A stretch of DNA of 64,000 bases, taken from Diplonema japonicum (taxonomy: Eukaryota; Euglenozoa; Diplonemea; Diplonemida; Diplonemidae). Below the pieces are notes generated by a model. The model searched no databases. It was not told the origin of the DNA and saw only the letters and a program-made list of their open reading frames with translations. The stretch covers positions 592,279-656,278 of the forward strand of contig OZ025664.1 in the NCBI GenBank assembly GCA_964019335.1, read 5' to 3'. Below, piece by piece: positions 1-11,052 of this stretch. The position numbers were made by a program, and so were the translations under genes. Numbering within the stretch: position 1 is the stretch's first letter; the number at the start of each line of letters is the position of its first letter.

Positions 1-174
1 GAAGGCATTCAGGTGCTTATCGAGCAGGCCCTTTACCAGTTCAAGCGATGGACAGGTGTGTTTTTATTTTTATTTTTTTAGTTGTGGGGGGAAAAAAAAA
101 AAACAAACAAAAAAAAAGGTTTGAACCCTCCCAGGGAGGCAATCACCAAAGCGGTCTATGCCACGCTTGATTAA
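1..174 (+). CDS. 3' end of an unidentified gene (two exons, partial)
   Basis: Exon 1 (1-55) reads in frame 1 and begins EGIQVLIEQALYQFKRW. It is followed by a GT-AG intron at 56-118, rich in T then A. Exon 2 (119-174) restores the frame and reads GLNPPREAITKAVYATLD before TAA at 172-174. The phase-1 junction is consistent and both exons look like ordinary protein sequence, so this is probably the true C terminus of a gene starting left of the window. The fragment is too short to assign a family. An alternative is splicing from GTCTAT near 154 into the exon at about 819; the donor is weak and I prefer the TAA at 172. Confidence 0.5.
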
Positions 175-691
175 TTAAGCAAAGGGTGAACAGGGTGTTT
201 TTTTTTTTTTTTTTTTTTTTTTTTTTGTGTCTGTATTGTTGTTGTTCTCCTGACCCATGGTCGTATTATGGGCGGATGGTTTCTGCTTTTTTTCTTTTTT
301 TTTTTCTCTCTTTTTGTTTTGCGTGGCCCACAAGACGTAATAAGGTCGTGAGGTTTCTCTTTTTTTAGCTAACGAAAATTTTTTAACCCCCCCCCATTCC
401 CTTCCAGTGATGTAATTTCTTTTTTTTTCCAATTTTATTTGTCGCAATACACACACGCTGCTCCAACAAAAAAAGGGGGAAGTACGAGAAAACACAAGAA
501 AGATCCTTTTTACGTTTACCCCCCCCCCCCCCTTTGTCTGTCTCTGAGGGTAATTTAAAAAAAAAAAAGAAAAAAAAGAAGAAAACCAAAATAGCATTAT
601 TGCACCATTTCTCTCTCATTCCCCCAAAAAACCATTTTCCCCTCATATCCGAAGGACTTGTCCCTTTTTTTTTTTGTTTCCCAAAACAATA

Positions 692-743
<52 letters not shown>

Positions 744-760
744 CCAACTAGACGAGATGC
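175..760. other. Intergenic, homopolymer-rich
   Basis: T runs at about 199-226, C runs near 521-532 and an A run at about 696-742 dominate. Open frames here are artefacts of the runs and I see no gene. The long A run just upstream of 743 may be an intron end. Confidence 0.6.
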
Positions 761-818
761 GCGTGTGTGTGTTGTATTTTTATATTTTTCTCTTTCTTTT
801 TTGCGTCTAGGAAACGGC

Positions 819-1030
819 GCTTGCAGCCCAAGCCCAACTGGAAACGCGTGCTCAGCAGCACATGAGGTTCTCGTCGATGGCTCCATGGCAGGGCCAATGA
901 TGACGCACGTCAGGGAAAAGCTGCTGCACCACGTCCTGCAGTTGGACCTGATGAGGTGCCGGTTGCAGTGGTTGGTATCAAGAGTAGGGGTGGTCCTCAA
1001 GTGGGATTTACCCGTAAACATCGCACCCCC
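819..1030 (+). CDS. Possible exon(s) of an unidentified gene
   Basis: A pyrimidine tract with TCTAG ends at 818. Two stretches after it look protein-like. The first, starting at 819, reads ETALAAQAQLETRAQQHMRF and stops at TGA 898-900. The second, in another frame at about 893-1020, includes VPVAVVGIKSRGGPQVGF and runs into a poly-C tract. The base composition is that of exons and unlike the flanking homopolymers. I cannot decide which frame is used, or whether an intron joins the two. No family is recognised. Confidence 0.3.
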
Positions 1031-1184
1031 CCCCCCCCCCCCCCCCATGTTCCATTACCGTTACCGCAGTTTTTTTTTTGTTTGTTATTTTTTTTTTTTT
1101 TTCCTGTTTTAAAAAATAAAAAAAGAAATTCTAAAAAAACGGGAAAAAAGGCGGTGGAGGTGGAGGGAGGGAGAAGGGGGGCAA

Positions 1185-2387
1185 ATGTGGAAAGCCCGGA
1201 TAGCAATAAGACACCAGAGAAGATGGTGCACAGGTAACAACGATACCGAGGAGCAGAAGTCTCTGAAAATCAAACGGGAAGCGGACGAGATGAAAGCAAG
1301 GCTCCAACAACTGAGAGACGTACAGAGAAGGTTCGACCTAGAAGGCCCAATGGAGCTTCAAATGAGGAAGGAAAGAAGACTGCAAACAAGTGAAGACCTG
1401 GCTCCAAAATACCGGTTCACAGCACCAGCCACTGTGAAGAAGAAGAAATTCGACGAACAGATCGCAAGGCTTGAAAAGATCCCTGGGGTCAAAATACTTC
1501 GAGGGGCTGGGAACCAAGTAAGGGTGATAGACGTCCCCATGGATGCCATCAACAAGGCGGAGATAGACCATACTTCAGTAATAGGGAAGCGGGTGTACAT
1601 TGCAATGACGTCGTTTGTTGCTGTGTGGATCCTTGGAGCGGGGGCCTTTCTGTTCATGGTATGGAAGATATTGTCAACGGATCCTGGCCCGCCACCTGAC
1701 GAGCCCATCGGGGCACGGGTGTTTCTGGAAATTTACCAAGAAGATGAACGTGTCGGCACCATCGTGCTTGGAATGTACACCGAAAGGTGCCCCATGACCT
1801 GCGAGAATTTCTACCGACTTGCAACCGGCGACACAGTATGGTGAAAAAAGTATTTTTTTATTTTTTTCTTTTTTTAAAGGCAAGCGGTGTTTCCCTCCGA
1901 GGGTCCGACTTCTTCCATGTATTCCCGACCGTTGGCATCGTTGGAGGCGATTACGCAAAGAACACCGGGTCGGGGGGGCGGCCGGTGCTTCCTTATTTCC
2001 CCGGGAAAAGGTGGTTCCCTGACGAGCTGCCTGGAAGGGATCTGCCGTTTTTCAAGGTATTCGGAGGGTTTAAAAAAAAAAAAAAAAAAAAAATAGGGAG
2101 CGTTATGCTCTGTTGGTGTATTGTGGTCGCGACAAGAGGCCACAAACGACTCGCTATTTATGATATCAAGTTCTGGGACGATGAAACACAATCACTCATT
2201 TGTCATTTTTGGAGAGGTTTTATCCGGGATGGAGGTGCTGGAATCGTGTGCGAGTGTTAAACTGCGAGGCGGGAAGCCCCTTAGGCGTCTTTGGATCAAA
2301 CGGTGCGGTGAGTACACCCACACCCCGGAGGAGAGAGAACATGCAAACACCCCTGGTCCTGTACTGGTGCGGTCGGATAGGTTTTAG
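1185..2387 (+). CDS. Membrane-anchored cyclophilin-like protein (divergent PPIase fold)
   Basis: There are three exons: 1185-1835, 1880-2056 and 2097-2387, separated by 44-nt and 40-nt GT-AG introns whose phases agree. The product is about 372 aa. Residues 1-140 are charged, with a likely coiled coil near 25-60. A transmembrane segment follows (about 143-165, containing AVWILGAGAFLFMVW), and then a cyclophilin domain. The domain shows the family landmarks FLEIYQEDERVGTIVLGMY, GGDYAKNTGSGG, FPDE and HNHSFVIFGEVLSGMEVLE. The usual FHRVIPGFM-QGGD block is changed to FHVFPTVGIVGGD, so the catalytic Arg and the active-site Gln are absent. Prolyl isomerase activity is therefore doubtful and a chaperone or scaffold role is more likely. 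The exact start is uncertain because the 5' side is purine-rich. Exon 3 reads through to TAG at 2385 without a further intron. Confidence 0.75.
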
Positions 2388-2565
2388 AGAAGAAACAAAA
2401 AAAAGAAGTGTTTTATTTATCTTTCGATCCCCCTCCCCCCACCCCCCAGCGCGTTCAATCACCGGTATTGATGTTCTTTTTTTTTTTTTTTTTTTTTTTT
2501 CAATTTGAGAAAAAGAAAGCATGAAGATTATAGAGAAGGAAGTTATTTAAAGAAAAGAATAGAAA

Positions 2566-2892
2566 ATGGCCACCGCTACCTTCTCTGACGATTTGATCTC
2601 CGACCTTCACTCCCGCCAGGAGGAGCATGCGAAGTGTGTCGTGAACGCGAAAAAGGTATGGGGAGGACAAGGATGAACAGTAAACTATACAGTGTGGCCT
2701 TGATGTTAACGAGGCATGCAGTGTGACTGCCTGGAAGGCGCTGGAGTCGTACAACGACTGGTCGCGCTACAGGGCCCCTTTCAAAACCCAGGAGGTATGA
2801 AGTTTAAAAAGAAAAAAATTTAAAAAAAAAATCAGTCCGAGGCCCAGCTCGCCGCCTTGATGGAGGCGCAGGAGAAGAGCAAGAAGCAGTAA
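2566..2892 (+). CDS. Small 75-aa hydrophilic protein, function unknown
   Basis: There are three tiny exons: 2566-2655, 2714-2794 and 2836-2892. The 58-nt and 41-nt introns both have GTATG donors and all junctions are phase 0. The product starts MATATFSDDLISDL, contains YNDWSRYRAPFKTQE in the middle and ends in a helical, charged tail finishing EKSKKQ. It has no signal peptide or TM segment. The size and composition fit a small organellar complex subunit or assembly factor, but I recognise no family. The second exon was placed using the acceptor AACGAG at 2708-2713, which keeps the frame; the nearer AG at 2721 does not. Confidence 0.55.
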
Positions 2893-3230
2893 AAAAAAAA
2901 AAAAAAAAAGAAAGAAAGAAAAAAAAAGAAAACCGTTATTGGGTTGTACAATAGCAACGTTCTTTTTTTCTTTTTCTTTTTCTTTTTTTTTTTCCTTGAC
3001 CAGCTCTCCTTGCCTCCTCCCCCCTTCCCCGAATAGTGTGACCAGGGTTCCCGTTTTCTTTTTTTTTTTCTTTTTTTCTTCGGCTTTTTCATTTCTCCGC
3101 ATTTTTCTTTTTTTTTTTTTTTTTTTAGTTTCCCCAACACCCAAAATTTAAAAAAAGAAAAAAAAAACTGGGATTTCTTTTTTTTTCTCTTTTTATTCCC
3201 CCGTTTCAACTTTTTTCCATCTTTTTTTCA
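2893..3230. other. Intergenic, A/T homopolymers and a candidate splice acceptor
   Basis: This is mostly A-rich then T-rich tracts. It ends in a strong polypyrimidine tract and CAG at 3229-3231, about 50 nt upstream of the next ATG, which is a plausible trans-splice acceptor. Confidence 0.5.
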
Positions 3231-3280
3231 GAAGTCGGTTCAGAAACACACCCCACTCAGGAGAAGGGTCCCCGCTTAAC

Positions 3281-5329
3281 ATGGAGCTAGCTTTGGGGTC
3301 TTGGAATGGAATATGGGGAAAAGGATGGAGGCACTTAGTGGGGATGACTTTCGAGTACAAGGAGGCGAAATGCTATGGGTTGGTGGTGATGGGGGAGAAG
3401 GGGGAAGGGGAGGTGTGGGCGGTGGTCGGGGACGCTTGGGAGTTTGAAGTTGTAGACAAATGGTCAGTGGAGCCAGGGTACGACCAGATGGTGGGTCTTA
3501 CTGCACCTTGTGCGCACTGTGAACTGAATGGCGCAAAGCAGGGAGGACACTTCTTGGTGCACAACACCACCACCTCCCACTACCACCTCTATGAGGTTGC
3601 ACCTTCCGGGAGAATAGCACTTGGCCTTTCTGACACTTTCCCTGTTCAACATACCACGTTCGTCTCTTTTGAGCATCCTTCCTACCCCTCTCCTCACCTG
3701 CTTGGCTATCATGCCCCCACCGGCGCATTCACGGTCTACTCTATGCCTTTCCTTGAGCCCCTAACTTCTGGGAGCTTTTCCCCCTTCTGGACAGACATCG
3801 TGCCTAAGAAGCCTGCGCCTCGCAAGTGGACCGAGGGTTCACACCGCCATCCTGTCAACAGATTTTACTGTTACAACAACTCGACAGGGGAGGGCTGCTT
3901 CGAGTCTATCGGCGACGGGGCACACGAGCTCACGGGCAAACCAAATATTGAGAAGCGGAAGCCGGGTTGCAAGATCCTTGCCATCGACTGCGGGGGGAAG
4001 TCCTGCTGCATGTTCTACAAGCACACGCAGTTGGCGGAACAGGGGGCGAAGTCTAAACCTGAAGAGCCGCGTGCGAACGAGGCACGCCCTCCAGACGCCG
4101 CAAGCATGTTGCACAAGAGGATCCGGTGCCACCGCGAGGCGTGGACTTCCTTCGAACTGTTCCCCATGCTGCCTGTTGTGGACGCTATCCACTGGAGACA
4201 CCTGCTGTGCTACAACTTGCAGTCCGGTGTGTGGTGGATCTGTGCAATAAAGGCACAGGCTTGCATGCAACCCCTCACCGTGGAGCCACGTGTGCCCACA
4301 CCAGGGGCCGACGAAAAGGTACACACTGCATGGCCAGGCAGGGGCGGGCTCACACTCACTCGCAATAGAAGCAGCATGAAAAAGCCCTTGGAACCAACCC
4401 CTCCTACTAAGAAACCGAAGAAGAGACCCAACAGGTTGGATTGGAGCAAGCCCTGGTCGCATCACAGTTGGGAAGCGAAGAATACACGAAAGGAGAAAGA
4501 GGGCGGTCTTCAGAAGATCATTGTAAAGGAGGCACCACCCGATGACGAGGCGGAAGGCGTACGCATGATCTTGAGGCGGCTGGCGGAGCACCCGTTCTAC
4601 TCTTCGACACGGTATGCAGATCTGGCGGTGGCGTCGTTGCCCAATGCCACCCTGCGGGCGCCCAGCAGGCTGGGGGACCCGATGAAGCCCTGCTGGAAGG
4701 CGACAAACAACACTGTCTCGCCTCCAGGGGAGCCCAATAGGAAGATCGAGAAATATGTGCGGGACAAAGTAAGCAGGCGCCCCGTGTCATCCGACGCAGA
4801 GCGGCTAAGAAGGCTGGAGCGGCTGGCTCAGCCCGTTTCGATAGAAGCACGGAGCCGTGCCCGTCTGCTGTCTGAGCTCAAGACGGAACCAAGGGCAGCA
4901 AGGTTGTTCACACCTGCAGAACAAGAGAAGTCAGTCTACAGGATGTCTGTGCGGAACTCAAAACGAAAAGAGGAAAACCGGGAGGCCTTGTGCACAACAA
5001 TGTGGAGCATGCACGAAACAACCCCAAAGAAGACACCGCTGTACGAGATAACAGAACGCCTGCACACTGGCCAAGTAAGCCTGAAGGAGGACGCCATGTC
5101 CAGGTGCCTTGCAAAATGGCTCGCAGCACCCAACTCAACCAAGTCAACCCCCGAGCAACAGCAGCAGCTCATCGAAAGGCTCTACCAACAAGCACTGTCT
5201 GAAATCATAAGACGCCAAAGAGAAGCCGAGCAGCTCCGTGAAACTCCCGTTTTCAGCCCACCACAGATCACAAGGAAGACACTTGCAAAGATGGTGGATA
5301 GACTGTACCCCATCCCTTCGGGATCGTGA
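3281..5329 (+). CDS. Large protein with propeller-like repeats and a basic C-terminal half; function unknown
   Basis: A single exon encodes 682 aa. The N-terminal half contains recurring strand-turn-strand units: FLVHNTTTSHYHLYEV, HLLGYHAPTGAFTVYSM, NRFYCYNNSTGEGCF and HLLCYNLQSGVWWI. They resemble degenerate beta-propeller blades of the form LLxYxxxTGxxxxY. The C-terminal half is basic and probably disordered (KKPKKRPNR near 395), then helical. It ends with two short units, IERLYQQALSEIIRRQ and MVDRLYPIPSGS, resembling an RLYxxA motif seen in flagellate-protist proteins (from memory, not checked). The start follows a polypyrimidine-CAG at 3229-3231. No enzyme motif is visible. A structural or cytoskeletal role is a guess. 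Confidence 0.7.
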   Translation: MELALGSWNGIWGKGWRHLVGMTFEYKEAKCYGLVVMGEKGEGEVWAVVGDAWEFEVVDKWSVEPGYDQMVGLTAPCAHCELNGAKQGGHFLVHNTTTSHYHLYEVAPSGRIALGLSDTFPVQHTTFVSFEHPSYPSPHLLGYHAPTGAFTVYSMPFLEPLTSGSFSPFWTDIVPKKPAPRKWTEGSHRHPVNRFYCYNNSTGEGCFESIGDGAHELTGKPNIEKRKPGCKILAIDCGGKSCCMFYKHTQLAEQGAKSKPEEPRANEARPPDAASMLHKRIRCHREAWTSFELFPMLPVVDAIHWRHLLCYNLQSGVWWICAIKAQACMQPLTVEPRVPTPGADEKVHTAWPGRGGLTLTRNRSSMKKPLEPTPPTKKPKKRPNRLDWSKPWSHHSWEAKNTRKEKEGGLQKIIVKEAPPDDEAEGVRMILRRLAEHPFYSSTRYADLAVASLPNATLRAPSRLGDPMKPCWKATNNTVSPPGEPNRKIEKYVRDKVSRRPVSSDAERLRRLERLAQPVSIEARSRARLLSELKTEPRAARLFTPAEQEKSVYRMSVRNSKRKEENREALCTTMWSMHETTPKKTPLYEITERLHTGQVSLKEDAMSRCLAKWLAAPNSTKSTPEQQQQLIERLYQQALSEIIRRQREAEQLRETPVFSPPQITRKTLAKMVDRLYPIPSGS

Positions 5330-5526
5330 AGGTACTCCTTCGCCATTTTTTTTCATTTGTCTATTCGAGCAAGGCCTGGCCTTGCCTTATCAATGCTCTT
5401 TTGCCTGGTTTCGATGCTCTTCTCCTCTTCTTTTCCAAAAAGAGGAGATACCATCATTCAGTTGCTCAACGCAGCAGCAACTTCTTCTTTCAGTTCTCAA
5501 CCTCACAACCCGCACAGGAGGTGAAG

Positions 5527-8500
5527 ATGAAGCGGCGACCGGGGGCAACGAGTGCCACGAACCTGAGTAGGGATGAGCTACGTGTGCTGAACAGAATAGA
5601 CCTCCAACACGAGGTAACTGTGACACGAAAAGGAGTCATGCAGCGGTACACTGTATCTATCAACCAAGAGAGTGTGTACTTTCATGGTATTGGGCACGAT
5701 GGGTTCACTTTGCATATAAGAGACGTCAGTGAAGCGGTGCTTAACCACAGCAACGGCGCTTTGCGACTGGAGGGCACAGGGGTGGAGGTGAACTGCGATG
5801 ACCACGCGACGAAGAGTGCCATCAGGAGGATTGTGCTGACCTTCTCCGAGATGCTTCACGAGCAGCAGGAAATTTCTTTCAGCAGTCTTCCCAGCCTGCA
5901 AAGCACTAAGCAGCCGCTGTACAACGAAGGGGTTGCACCACCAAGAAAATCACCCCTTCCTGCTACATCGACTCTGACACCCTCTCTTAACGAGCATAAA
6001 CCGTTCATAGACAAAACCACGCTTCCTGCCTCATACGCGGCCACCACGCAGCCCATCGCAGCTGGCACAGCAGACATCAGTAACCGCAGCTTCAAGCCCC
6101 GCCAAAACCACACCCTTCGCGACCCTTCAAGGAGCCCCTCTGCGGAAAAGACTGTCGTTGTCTCTGAAGAACCTGCCTACAAATCTAAGAGCAGGGAAGG
6201 CCTCAAGCGGGACACTACCTGGAGCCCGCCTGCCCCTGCCTCCCCCATCGCTGCAACGGGGGGAGGCCCTGGCAGGGTGCGGTCCGACATTCCACATCCC
6301 AACAGCAAGCAAGCCATCGATAGACAACTGCAGCCACCACAACCACGTTATGAGCCGCAGTCACTCTTCAGCACGCAGCCACAGTCACAGCTACCACGAT
6401 CACTGCCTCAACCACTGCCTCCCCGTTCGGAGTCCCCTCAAATACGCAGCGACGCGGACCACTTGTATGGGGTGCGCAATCCTGTTTTTGAAGCCGAACC
6501 AACGGGCCAGTCTGAACCCACTCCCACAGGGGCAAGGGAGATCTCCTTGTACCCTCCTTCCACACAGACTTCGATACCTTCTTCTTCTCTTGCCCCGCCT
6601 TCTCAACAGCCTTTCAATCAGTTTGGCCCTAGTGTGGTACCCATTAGGATGGTGGACCTAGTGCAAGAACCCCCAACCGAAAAGGGAAAACTGATAATGC
6701 TCCTCTCAGAAGATGACACAGGCAGGAAGCTTGTCGCCTTCTACAACGGGCACCCTGAGGTCGAGCTGTGCGTGGAGACGTGGGTCACGCAAGATCTGAA
6801 ACCTGCCGCTGGGGTAGGGAAGACTCAGCATTCACAGTACAACGCTGAAGTGTTCTGCATGGTCGTGCAACCGGGTGAAACGAAAGAGTTTGTTGTAGGG
6901 GCAATGAAGAGCGACCCACAGCCGGGATGGAGGACACAGCCGCTATCAGAAGCAAGCTACTCGAAGAGGAAAAAGGAGCGCGAGAAGCAGGTCTTCGATG
7001 ATTACCAAACACTGCAGCAGCTAGTGGACTCTGACGACGGAGAGCAGAAAGTGTTGGAAGTCGCTATTGCGAAGAACATACCTTTTGTGGACCTGTGGTT
7101 CCTTCCCCAGCAGTCGAGTCTAGCGAAGAGCCATGAGGGCCCAGGACCCAGCGACGTAGACGCGTGGGGGAGGTCATCTATATTCCTGCCACCTGGACGG
7201 ACACCGCGGTTACTGTGCTCTCAGCCAGCGCCAAACGACATCGACATGGGCGTTGCAGGCAACGCATGGTTCCCGTGCTGCTTGAGTGCCATCGCGGAGT
7301 TCCCCACACGCCACCTTAAGCACAACATCATCGAGTCCATCTTCTCGAAGCACAAGCAGGAGTACAGCGACCACAATGCCTACCGTGTCGTCCTCGCACG
7401 CGATGGTTGGTGGCGCGACGTTATCGTAGATGACTTTATCCCGCTGCTGCGGTACCCAAAGAAGTCACTACTGGACACCCCTGCCTACTGCCACAACATA
7501 TCCCAACAACAGGAGATGTGGGCATGCATTGTGGAGAAGGCTTATGCGAAGCTTTGCGGTAGCTACACGTCTATCAGCACAGGATACTACCATGAAGGGC
7601 TGATGGATCTCACAGGAATGCCTGCAGAGAGGATAAAATGGAACGAAACTAAGGACAGCACCTTGTTCGATGACCTTCTGAGGTGGGGCAAGGAAGACAC
7701 GCTGGTGCTGCTGCAGACACCAAACGCGGACAACAACGAAGAGAAGGAGAGAATGTACGAGACGAACGGGCTGATATTGGGGCACGCTTACGTGGTGTTA
7801 CAGGTGGTCATCGTTGATGGGCACAAACTAGTGAGACTGCGGAACCCATGGCCCAGCAGCGGGAAGTGGCAAGGGAGATGGTCCGATGACTCTCAATCGT
7901 GGGAAAAGTGCAAGAATGTGAGGTCAGCGGTAGGGCATACTGGAAGCGACGGCACCATGTGGATGTCATGGCCTGAGATAACCGATTGGTTTGTGAACGG
8001 CTCGGTGTGCTACCTCCTGCCGCATGCAGGTGAAGTCCGTCTGGCGCTGCCTTTCAAACCCGGCTCGCCCGCCTTCGTGATAGAGCTGAAGGTGAAGACT
8101 CCTGTGAAAGCCTTCCTCTGCGTACACAGCAAGGACCAACGTAGCAAACCATCGCCGCAACCTTACGGGTGCATGAATGTGACGGTTCTGCAGTGCGATT
8201 CACCTGACGGATCAGCTAAGTGGGAACGAGCGCGCGAGGACTACGAGTGGGGCACGAAAGATTTCATGGGGAGCTACGAATTTGTACCTGAGGTATGCTG
8301 ACTCGACCAACCCCGCTAACCACTGACGACAGGACGGGACGTATCTTATTTGTGTGCATGATTACGACGGCGGTGCTGAAGGGGGAAGGATCCAAGAGGA
8401 CTTGGTATGCAAATTGTGTAACATGTTCGTTCAACTTTCAAACACAGGTTGTGACTTTACATTACCAGCCCTTGAGACCCGACGGCCCTTCGGTTGAGGG

Positions 8501-8704
8501 CACTCTATCCCTCAAGGTAGGCATTGCGAAATTACAATAACATCAACACAGACCGCCAGCCCTGTCCTCGAAGGCATTCAGTTCAATCCAGTTTACGTTA
8601 AGAACGCGCTTCACTCTGTCGAAGCCTATGCGCAGGTTCGCAGGAATGTCGCCTCGCAGTCCCAGCCTACTCAGCACCAGCTCATCTCATCGATACAGTT
8701 GTGA
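5527..8704 (+). CDS. Calpain-like protein lacking the catalytic cysteine
   Basis: There are four exons: 5527-8292, 8333-8404, 8448-8516 and 8552-8704. The introns are 40, 43 and 35 nt and all junctions are phase 0. The product is about 1019 aa. Residues 1-120 form a compact globular head, 130-380 a Pro/Ser/Gln-rich disordered region, and about 500-840 a calpain CysPc domain followed by a C2-like domain. The cysteine box of active calpains (GDCW) reads GNAW here, so residue 580 is Ala. The catalytic His (GHAYVV, residue 753) and Asn (RLRNPW, residue 773) remain. The protein should therefore be proteolytically dead, like many calpain-like proteins of kinetoplastids, which act in cytoskeletal or membrane scaffolding. 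The frame is open upstream to 5326, but the acceptors at 5492-5493 and 5516-5517 just before ATG 5527 favour this start. Confidence 0.85.
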
Positions 8705-8842
8705 AGTTAGAATTAAAACCTTTATCCCGATAGATAGAAAAAGTATTTTTTTGTGCATTGTACACTTTTTAGATCCAAGGTCATTCGGTAACTGCTTATC
8801 TTTATTCCGCGCAAACAAAGCAAGTATCACAGCAGGTGCAGC

Positions 8843-10384
8843 ATGAGGGTGCAGTTGATATCACCCGCTGTCGCAGACACCACGTCGAGGGGTTATTATG
8901 AACGTAGTGCAGAATTAAGGGCGAGACCGCCCCCCATGACCCCTTTAAGCCCCCGTTTACAAGTTTTAAGTGACACAGCCGTATCTCCCAGGGCGAGTGC
9001 CTTGATGACCCCCACGCCTACGAGGTACTACAGAGACAGTCTGGCAGAGGGTATCGAGGAGCAAGTCGCTTACCTGAAGAAGGAGAATGAGGCGCTGATC
9101 GAGCGGCTTTCTCACGTGTCCGATATTACGAAGCAGCATGACATACTTGTGGACGAAAGGCGTGAGATGGAGCACACGTATCACAGACAGGTGAGCCAGA
9201 CCAACGACCTTGAGCGTTCTAGAGACTCGCTTGTGTTTGAACTGGAAAGGCGAACGGAGAGATGCACCCACCTTGAGGAAGAGGTCACCAGGCAGCACAG
9301 CACTGCGAAAAGGCTCGAGACAGAGATCGACAACCTCGACAAGCACCTGCTCGAGGAGCGCGAGATCAACAAACGACAGGCTTTTCAACTAAAAGAGTTG
9401 CAACGCGAGCTCAACAGAGCAGTTGACGATCTGCACCACATGCACAGCAGGGTGAAGGCTGCCTCACCCGAACCTGACCATGCACAGGAACTCAAGAAGG
9501 CCCTCCTCGTCAACGACCAGTTGAAGCTCGAACTCGAGCAGTCCGCAAGAGACAAGGCTGCGGCGGACGCGAAGGTACGAGAATTGACTCGTGAACTAGC
9601 AGAATTAAACAGACACAAGGGGAAGTTCGATTCCATTCTTGCAGATGCTGAGAAGAAAATAGACGAGGGCGCTGCCATGGCCATTGAGAACCAGGTGTTG
9701 AAAGCATGTATAAAAGAGCTGGAGGACGATGGCGAGAAGAAGACAAAGGACATCGCGAACACTCTCACAGCAGATGCGGCGAAGGAAGCGCTTATCCAGA
9801 GGCTGCAGGTGGACTTGAAGGTGGCGCAGGAGGCACTTGCCGACTTGGAACAATCCTTCCACGGCAGTAGCAGTAATGCAAACACGTTGAAAACAGAGCT
9901 CAGTGAAGCACTGCAAGGCATGACGCGGTACGAGAAGGAACTGAAGAGCGCGTTAGAGGCAAAGCATGACCTTGTCATTGAAGTGGAGAACATGAAGTAT
10001 GAAATAAACAGGCTGCAAGGTGAGAAGGAGGCAGCTATGTCGCAAACAAAGAAGATGCTGCTGACAGCGGAAGAAGAAGACATGAAACGGCAACAGGCGG
10101 AACGAGACTTGCGGGACATGCACATCCACACACAGTCGAGGCAGTCCCTGAATAACGCGAAGGAGTGGGAGGCTGTGAGGGCAGTGCTTGAGAAAAGGCT
10201 GTCCTCGTGGGCGCAGGATAACGAAGCGCTGCAACACCAGCTGACGCTAGTAAGAAGGGAGCGCGACACAGCGAAAGATGCGCTGCTTGCGTTGCAACAA
10301 GAGATGTCGACGCAGCGGTCTATAGAAAGATCGCACAAGCAGTACACTCTCACTGACAGATGGCAGCAGCGCCCTTTGATGTAA
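8843..10384 (+). CDS. Coiled-coil protein, 513 aa
   Basis: This is a single exon. The first 70 residues are Pro/Ser/Thr-rich with SP/TP sites (MTPLSPRLQ, LMTPTPTRYY). The rest, about 75-500, is an almost unbroken coiled coil rich in Glu, Lys, Leu and Ala. A candidate acceptor (CACAG at 8828-8832) lies 10 nt before the ATG. No other domain is seen. Such proteins in flagellates are often ciliary, basal-body or cytoskeletal, and the neighbouring calpain-like protein fits that, but the role is inference. Confidence 0.8.
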   Translation: MRVQLISPAVADTTSRGYYERSAELRARPPPMTPLSPRLQVLSDTAVSPRASALMTPTPTRYYRDSLAEGIEEQVAYLKKENEALIERLSHVSDITKQHDILVDERREMEHTYHRQVSQTNDLERSRDSLVFELERRTERCTHLEEEVTRQHSTAKRLETEIDNLDKHLLEEREINKRQAFQLKELQRELNRAVDDLHHMHSRVKAASPEPDHAQELKKALLVNDQLKLELEQSARDKAAADAKVRELTRELAELNRHKGKFDSILADAEKKIDEGAAMAIENQVLKACIKELEDDGEKKTKDIANTLTADAAKEALIQRLQVDLKVAQEALADLEQSFHGSSSNANTLKTELSEALQGMTRYEKELKSALEAKHDLVIEVENMKYEINRLQGEKEAAMSQTKKMLLTAEEEDMKRQQAERDLRDMHIHTQSRQSLNNAKEWEAVRAVLEKRLSSWAQDNEALQHQLTLVRRERDTAKDALLALQQEMSTQRSIERSHKQYTLTDRWQQRPLM

Positions 10385-10473
10385 AACCAGTTTAGATTTG
10401 TTGTTCAGTTTTCTTCTTTTTTTTAAAAAAGAAATCTAGCAATCCTAACGTGTCCACATACATTCAGGGAACC

Positions 10474-11052
10474 ATGAGTATGGAGCTCGCCACCACAGCG
10501 TCAACGATGCTGGTCCGGCAGCGAGCCGCCCTTTGGGCGGTGTGGGGTTTCTTGGGGTTGGCTGGTGGTGCCATAGTCGTGAAGGGGTTCAGTACACCGC
10601 AAGAAAGAAGAAAGAGAAAGAAACCAAGAAGCAAGCTGAGCAGCATGCCTAGCAACGGGGAGATCCATCTGGCACCAAGGCAGGCAAAAAAGCCTCCTGG
10701 AAAAATGGTGAAAGGGAAGGAAAAACAACAGGTGGAAGAAAAGAAAAAGGTGACAAGTAAAAAACGAGAAGCGAAAAAGAAAAAGGAGGAGGAAGAGGAG
10801 GAGGAGAAGGAAGAGGAGGACTTCGGATCGAGGAAAGAAGACGGATCGTACAACTTCAGTGAGAAGTGCTCCGTTGACGTAGGCTTCATCAATTCAGCGC
10901 TTAAAAGCGCAGGACTGGACCTCCCTGACCGTACTCTTGTGGACGAAACCGACCCTTCTAGCTTGGACTTTGGGACCCCCCGTCCTGCCCGAGAATGCCA
11001 GCCTCCCTCCTTTGACGAACTCATGAACAAATGTCTCGACAGCACTGCTTAA
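10474..11052 (+). CDS. Single-pass membrane protein with Lys/Glu-rich tail
   Basis: The 192-aa product has one hydrophobic segment near the N terminus (ALWAVWGFLGLAGGAIVV, about residues 19-36). A basic stretch follows (RRKRKKPRSK), then a long Lys/Glu-rich helix with an acidic run. A conserved-looking C-terminal block contains CSVDVGFINSALKSAGLDL. The acceptor TTCAG at 10463-10467 lies 6 nt upstream of the ATG. ATG 10480 is an alternative start. The topology suggests an organelle- or ER-anchored protein with a cytosolic tail. The family is not recognised. Confidence 0.65.
   Translation: MSMELATTASTMLVRQRAALWAVWGFLGLAGGAIVVKGFSTPQERRKRKKPRSKLSSMPSNGEIHLAPRQAKKPPGKMVKGKEKQQVEEKKKVTSKKREAKKKKEEEEEEEKEEEDFGSRKEDGSYNFSEKCSVDVGFINSALKSAGLDLPDRTLVDETDPSSLDFGTPRPARECQPPSFDELMNKCLDSTA

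Noticed and set aside
383-1048. Long minus-strand frames through poly-A/T/C tracts (also 2767-3209, 22394-23192, 22770-23192)
   Set aside because: They encode only Lys/Phe/Gly runs from homopolymers, with no composition or motif support.
9385-10353. Minus-strand open frame opposite the coiled-coil gene (also opposite SMC4)
   Set aside because: It is a Ser/Cys/Phe-rich mirror of Glu/Lys/Ala codons, a typical antisense shadow.
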